Shown one piece after another: positions 4,060 through 6,479 of a stretch of DNA of 6,479 nucleotides (position 1 is the first letter of the stretch; every line of letters begins with the position of its first letter). The position numbers and the translations under genes were made by a program. The notes beneath the pieces are model-generated. The model worked only from the letters and a program-made list of their open reading frames with translations, was not told the origin of the DNA and ran no database searches. Source of the DNA: Syntrophomonadaceae bacterium (lineage in GTDB: Bacteria > Bacillota_D > Dethiobacteria > DTU022); assembly GCA_003562605.1 (NCBI GenBank), contig PWUG01000216.1, positions 1-6,479 on the forward strand, read 5' to 3'.

Positions 4060-4223
4060 TGCTTCGAATTTTTTTTCCTGCTCAGTGAAAAAGAACGAAT
4101 AGAGAGGTAAAGAGTAAAGGAAGCCAAGTTATCGCACAAAAAAGAGCCCTGGCAGTATCCAGAACATCCGATATTATAAGGGCGCAAGGGCGCTTCATTT
4201 CATACCATAAAAGGAGCATATTC
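4060..4223 (+). promoter_or_regulatory. Intergenic region with predicted rep promoter; possible origin
   Basis: CTGGCA (4149-4154) and TATTAT (4172-4177) are separated by 17 nt, a fair promoter for the gene at 4224. CTGG-CAGTAT-CCAG is a small inverted repeat overlapping the -35. A tandem GGGCGCAAGGGCGC lies at 4180-4193. A T8 tract (4071-4078) follows the repressor, but I see no convincing stem before it. Rolling-circle origins often lie just upstream of rep, but no nick-site consensus is recognisable here. Confidence 0.4.
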
Positions 4224-5249
4224 ATGATCCACACTTTTGAGCTTCAATGGATGATCGCTAACCACAAGAATGCCTCACGATTAGCCCGTGACCTGTTTGA
4301 TGGAGATCTTAACAATGGACTAGCTTCCTGTCAGTTCCATGAGGACTACCCAGGCCTCCATGAAATAACGATGCGCCATTTGGGGGAAGAGTATTATACA
4401 GTGACTCTTGCTGTCGAACCCCAGGCTCTCATAGAAAATAACTATACCATTTCTCTTTTTGATGCATCTGCCATGTCTAAGAGGGAATTGCAAAGGGCCT
4501 TTTCCAGCGCGATTGATGAGATAGCTGATAGAGCTTTGCCCCGTGACATGAACAGGTGGTATACAAAGCGTATTGACTATGCCATGAACCTGCACTGTAA
4601 TCATGTCGAGCGGTATATCCAGTTGGCCAAAAAGGGCCGGGATCCTTACCGCTACGAGGAAAAAAGGAACTGGGCGGGAAGCTCGTATAGGCAGTGTAAA
4701 TCAACCCGGCTGAACTATTACGATAAAGCAGATCAGGTCAGCAAGTCCTATGGTCACATGCCTAAAGTGCAGCTGCAGCTTCTACAGGAAGCTGAGGGTG
4801 TGTTGCGCATAGAAATACAGTGCCGTGAGTATAGCAAGCTCCAGAACCTAAAAAAGAAGCACAGGTTGCCGGATATGAAGATCTCGTCATTTCTGGACCC
4901 TAAGGTCGCCAGTCAAGTTATCCAGGGTTATTACGAAAAGGTTATCGGCTACGGAGATTATTACAGTTTATCAGAGGCCTGGAAGCTTATAGAAAGCACG
5001 AGCTGGCGTAGAAATAAGAAAAACAACATCTACAACTGGCTGCGCCTTATTGCCCAGGCCAGAAGCATTTCCAAGGCTCGTGAGCAGTTTGTGCAGGGCA
5101 CCAGGCTGAAGAATACAGGAATAACAGTGCAGGGCAGTCAAAACACTTTTAGAAACTATGTCAGAGCATGCCAGAGCATCAACCTTAATCCCGTTACAAT
5201 TCCCCGGAAATGGAAGGTATCTAGTATGCAAAATCCTTTTAGGGTGTGA
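4224..5249 (+). CDS. Putative rolling-circle phage/plasmid replication protein (gene II/X-like)
   Basis: Protein of 341 residues. It shows features I associate with phage/plasmid replication initiators of the gene II/X (Phage_CRI) or Rep_trans type, which nick an origin and start rolling-circle replication. These are an R-x-D strand at 116-118 (KRIDYAMNLHC), a segment GSSYRQCKSTRLNYYDKAD (152-170) with paired tyrosines 165-166 and the YDK motif, and LRIEIQCREYSKLQNLKKKH (194-213). The last third is helical and basic (ISKAREQFVQGTRLKN), fitting DNA binding. The ATG has AAAAGGAG 7 nt upstream and a promoter candidate at 4149. It lies behind the repressor on the same strand. It seems intact. The family call is by motif style only; a relaxase-like or other Rep family remains possible. 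Confidence 0.65.
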   Translation: MIHTFELQWMIANHKNASRLARDLFDGDLNNGLASCQFHEDYPGLHEITMRHLGEEYYTVTLAVEPQALIENNYTISLFDASAMSKRELQRAFSSAIDEIADRALPRDMNRWYTKRIDYAMNLHCNHVERYIQLAKKGRDPYRYEEKRNWAGSSYRQCKSTRLNYYDKADQVSKSYGHMPKVQLQLLQEAEGVLRIEIQCREYSKLQNLKKKHRLPDMKISSFLDPKVASQVIQGYYEKVIGYGDYYSLSEAWKLIESTSWRRNKKNNIYNWLRLIAQARSISKAREQFVQGTRLKNTGITVQGSQNTFRNYVRACQSINLNPVTIPRKWKVSSMQNPFRV

Positions 5250-5280
5250 AGAGGCTAAAGCATCCCATTTAAGGAGTGAT

Positions 5281-5346
5281 ATGTTCAAAATAACTTCTCT
5301 CCTGCCCGCAAATAAAAATGGTAACAGGGCAACTAGTGTATATTAA
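5281..5346 (+). CDS. Possible 21-residue peptide after rep
   Basis: ATG at 5281, with AAGGAG 4 nt upstream, a short but usable spacing. It encodes MFKITSLLPANKNGNRATSV plus Tyr. It has no recognisable motif and begins 31 nt after the rep stop, so it may be cotranscribed. It overlaps the frame at 5318. At most one of the two is likely to be real. Confidence 0.25.
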   Translation: MFKITSLLPANKNGNRATSVY

Positions 5347-5404
5347 AAACCGAGTTATCGAACTGACTTACCAGGCATTGGAAGAAGCAGAAAAACTCTA
5401 TTAA
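5318..5404 (+). CDS. Possible 28-residue helical peptide after rep
   Basis: An ATG at 5318 opens 28 codons reading YIKNRVIELTYQALEEAEKL in its main part. The composition is that of an amphipathic helix and is more protein-like than the overlapping frame, but no ribosome binding site precedes it. A GTG (5336) could also start it. It may be the remnant of a longer gene, or chance. Confidence 0.25.
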   Translation: MVTGQLVYIKNRVIELTYQALEEAEKLY

Positions 5405-5412
5405 CTGCCTGG
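5371..5412 (+). repeat. 7-bp inverted repeat, long loop
   Basis: CCAGGCA (5371-5377) and TGCCTGG (5406-5412) are perfect inverted repeats 28 nt apart. There is no T-tract, so it is not a classical terminator. Confidence 0.35.
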
Positions 5413-5430
5413 AGAAAGCTTTGTACAGAC

Positions 5431-5465
5431 GAACCCCCGTGAGCGAGAATGGCGCCCGGGGGTTC
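5431..5465 (+). terminator. Hairpin ending the repressor-rep transcript
   Basis: GAACCCCCG (5431-5439) pairs perfectly with CGGGGGTTC (5457-5465) over a 17-nt loop. The tail (TTTGAATCTATTTT) is only moderately T-rich. A strong stem at this place, between converging genes, makes a terminator likely, perhaps working in both directions. Confidence 0.65.
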
Positions 5466-5572
5466 TTTGAATCTATTTTGGACGTACACATATTCACCCT
5501 ACTTGAAGATTAGAGGACCTGATGCCCCCTTCGTGAGCGGGTTCGGAAACGATGAATGCGCTCCCACTTTTC

Positions 5573-5779
5573 TTAATATCCAAACCGCTCTTCCGGAGGC
5601 AGCTGCTCCTGATAAGTCAGGATATCTTCGACTTCATCAAGGGTCAAATCGGCGCTTTCACCCCAAAGAATATAATTGTTGCTGGAAACAATCATGTAAA
5701 GGCCAAAGTCGTTGTTATGAGGTATTCTTGTTCTTGATTTATGGAGCCTCAACCCCAGCTTGCTTGCCTTTCTGCGCAT
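5573..5779 (-). CDS. Small conserved-looking protein, function unknown
   Basis: Protein of 68 residues from the ATG at 5779, chosen because AGGGAG lies 6 nt upstream. A GTG at 5845 would add 22 basic residues but sits 18 nt from its nearest ribosome binding site. The sequence has a basic N-terminus (MRRKASKLGLRLHKSRTRIP) and a central strand pair (DFGLYMIVSSNNYILWG). It ends with LTLDEVEDIL and an acidic C-terminus. This order (LGLRL-KSR, YGxYxLVD, LTLDEVExYL) matches a widespread short family of hypothetical proteins that I remember from plasmids and integrative elements in Firmicutes and Actinobacteria. It may be a small DNA-associated or regulatory protein; nothing here proves that. It converges with the rep transcript. 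Confidence 0.65.
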   Translation of the reverse strand: MRRKASKLGLRLHKSRTRIPHNNDFGLYMIVSSNNYILWGESADLTLDEVEDILTYQEQLPPEERFGY

Positions 5780-5979
5780 ACGACTCTCCCTAGCTTTTTC
5801 TTCCTTTTGAAGCAGTTGGGGCCTCAAAAGCTGATACTTCTTCACAGTGTCATCTGGGCATCTCCTCCTGTAATTTATTGTTTGTTGGCGCCATCCTACT
5901 TAACAATTATCTATCCCCCGGTCTATGCCTTTTTTTGTCTCGGGTCACCTCCCGATCTAGTGCGAGGAATAATCCATCA
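5780..5979. other. Upstream region of the small minus-strand gene
   Basis: It contains an AGGAGG (minus strand, 5871-5866) and a 14-codon frame MAPTNNKLQEEMPR (5894-5850, minus) without a properly spaced ribosome binding site. No good -35/-10 pair was found. Intron copy C starts abruptly at about 5980, without its 5' end and without a terminator next to it. Confidence 0.3.
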
Positions 5980-6120
5980 CCCGATGAACAAGAATTACAA
6001 AAGAAACTTTCTGGAGCGGATGATCTTGAGCGCAGCCGGTAAGGGCCCTACCAGTCAAGCCATCTCGTTTATGGCGGTATATCACGAGGGCTGTGGAAGG
6101 GGCAGCCCAGGGAGCCATCT
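5980..6120 (+). mobile_element. Group IIC-like intron, internal domain I fragment (copy C)
   Basis: It begins CCCGATGAACAAGAATTAC, matching copy B from 2310 (CCTGATGAACAAGAACCAC), and lacks the first 120 nt of the intron. It keeps TCTGGAGCGGATG and GAGCGCAGCC, then TCTCGTTTATGGCGG and CACGAGGG, against the same order in copy B. Likeness to intron sequence is good to about 6022 and tentative to 6120. It has no maturase or domain V. Confidence 0.65.
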
Positions 6121-6177
6121 TGTTGACCTCAAAGCCTGCAGCGTTCCGGCTATTTTTGGCAGTCTCGCAATAACCAT
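6082..6177 (-). CDS. Small frame MVIARLPKI..., second copy
   Basis: 31 codons from the ATG at 6177, with AAAAGG 4 nt upstream. The first 25 or so residues (MVIARLPKIAGTLQAL, then RSTRWLPG) match the frame at 2519 without gaps, but here a stop ends it at 6082. It lies 35 nt behind the zinc-ribbon gene, the same order as in the other block. It may be a short genuine gene or the broken start of a longer one overrun by intron sequence. The family is unrecognised. Confidence 0.35.
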   Translation of the reverse strand: MVIARLPKIAGTLQALRSTRWLPGLPLPQPS

Positions 6178-6212
6178 TTATCCTTTTCTGTCACATTTTC
6201 CTTCTCACATAG

Positions 6213-6479
6213 TTAATAGTTAGGGTTTGCAACCTTCTCCCCGCATCTGGCACAGACAATAATCGGCTTTTCCCTAGATGTAAACGCGCGGTAGAATTTG
6301 CGATCACAGTAGGGGCAGAGCCAATCACTTGCCCTACGCGCCCAGCCTTTTTCATTCTTGCTTGTTGGACGGCCGCCCAGCCCTTCAATATTTTTCTTTT
6401 CTCCTGCCTCATTATTATCCTTCGACAAGTCCTTGGAAGGAGCCACTTTTTCCGGGTGCTCATGGCCGAGTTTGTGGCG
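6213..6479 (-). CDS. Zinc-ribbon protein, second copy (N-terminus outside window)
   Basis: The frame is open from the right edge to the TAA at 6213 (88 codons). CPYC and CARC knuckles bracket FYRAFTSREKPIIV, giving a predicted zinc ribbon that shares DWLCPYCDRKFY with the protein at 2485-2661. Upstream it reads RHKLGHEHPEKVAPSKDLSK and a flexible linker rich in Lys, Glu, Gly and Asn. The conserved GHxHPEK part, also found in the other copy, lies before the GTG at 6446, so I think the true start is beyond the window and not at that GTG. The linker is about 30 residues longer than in the first copy, by an in-frame difference. The function is unknown. Confidence 0.65.
   Translation of the reverse strand, partial: RHKLGHEHPEKVAPSKDLSKDNNEAGEKKNIEGLGGRPTSKNEKGWARRASDWLCPYCDRKFYRAFTSREKPIIVCARCGEKVANPNY

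Larger units (their letters stand above)
5980..6479. repeat. Composite direct-repeat block 2
   Basis: Counterpart of the block at 2310-2720, with anchors TCAAAGCCTGCAGCG (6129), CAGTAGGGGCAGAGCCAATC (6307) and TTTTCCGGGTGCTCATGGCC (6448). The similarity reaches the right edge, so the repeat may be longer than seen. The large divergence between the blocks indicates an old duplication or two related insertions. Confidence 0.75.

Noticed and set aside
4060..4223. Double-strand origin of replication
   Set aside because: The position is right, but no nick-site consensus or strong cruciform can be recognised; kept only as a possibility within the intergenic entry.
5449..5793. Plus-strand frame of 114 codons opposite the small minus-strand gene
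   Set aside because: Antisense shadow; it begins inside the terminator hairpin and lacks a ribosome binding site.
6191..6463. Minus-strand frame starting MSTRKKW
   Set aside because: It is a shifted reading of the zinc-ribbon gene; the CPYC/CARC frame is conserved between the two blocks and shows in-frame length change, this one is not.

Overview
The window looks like accessory DNA from a Gram-positive anaerobe of the Clostridia, perhaps of the Desulfotomaculum/Pelotomaculum kind. This is inferred from strong AGGAGG-type ribosome binding sites, hairpin-plus-T terminators, group IIC-type intron pieces and tandem excisionase-like genes. No species marker is present, so the assignment is tentative. 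The window holds no rRNA, tRNA or CRISPR array that I can see.

Layout. (1) 1-476, minus strand: the N-terminal part of an XRE-type repressor with its own promoter and an operator-like inverted repeat. (2) 576-747: a terminator hairpin followed directly by the truncated 5' end of a group IIC-like intron (copy A). (3) 748-1260: decayed DNA with a short minus-strand coding remnant and a 20-bp palindrome. (4) 1235-2187, plus strand: promoter, a leader of about 250 nt, a small secreted OB-fold-like protein ending in an exact 11-residue GPPW repeat, and a terminator. (5) 2191-2460: intron copy B, again directly after a terminator. (6) 2169-3256, minus strand: an operon of two excisionase-like HTH proteins, a possible 9-residue leader peptide, a short GNGEGSI/CxxC reading frame coupled by an ATGA overlap, a zinc-ribbon frame and a further small frame. 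(7) 3280-3351: a compact divergent control region in which both promoters appear to share one self-complementary -35 hexamer. (8) 3376-5249, plus strand: a CI-like repressor and a putative rolling-circle-type replication protein, then tiny frames and a hairpin. (9) 5573-5779, minus strand: a small conserved-looking protein. (10) 5980-6479: a third intron fragment (copy C) next to second copies of the zinc-ribbon and small frames, running off the right edge.

How it fits together. Sections 6-8 look like the control and replication core of an integrated plasmid or phage-like element. A repressor and an excisionase operon are transcribed divergently from a shared operator region, and a Rep-like protein lies behind the repressor. 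No complete integrase is visible; the only trace is a GNGEGSI motif that resembles the start of Tn916-type integrases. The core is flanked by two diverged direct copies of one composite block (zinc ribbon + small frame + intron piece). The intron debris carries no reverse transcriptase and no visible domain V, so these copies should not splice or move by themselves.

All family calls come from reading motifs by eye; no database search was possible.
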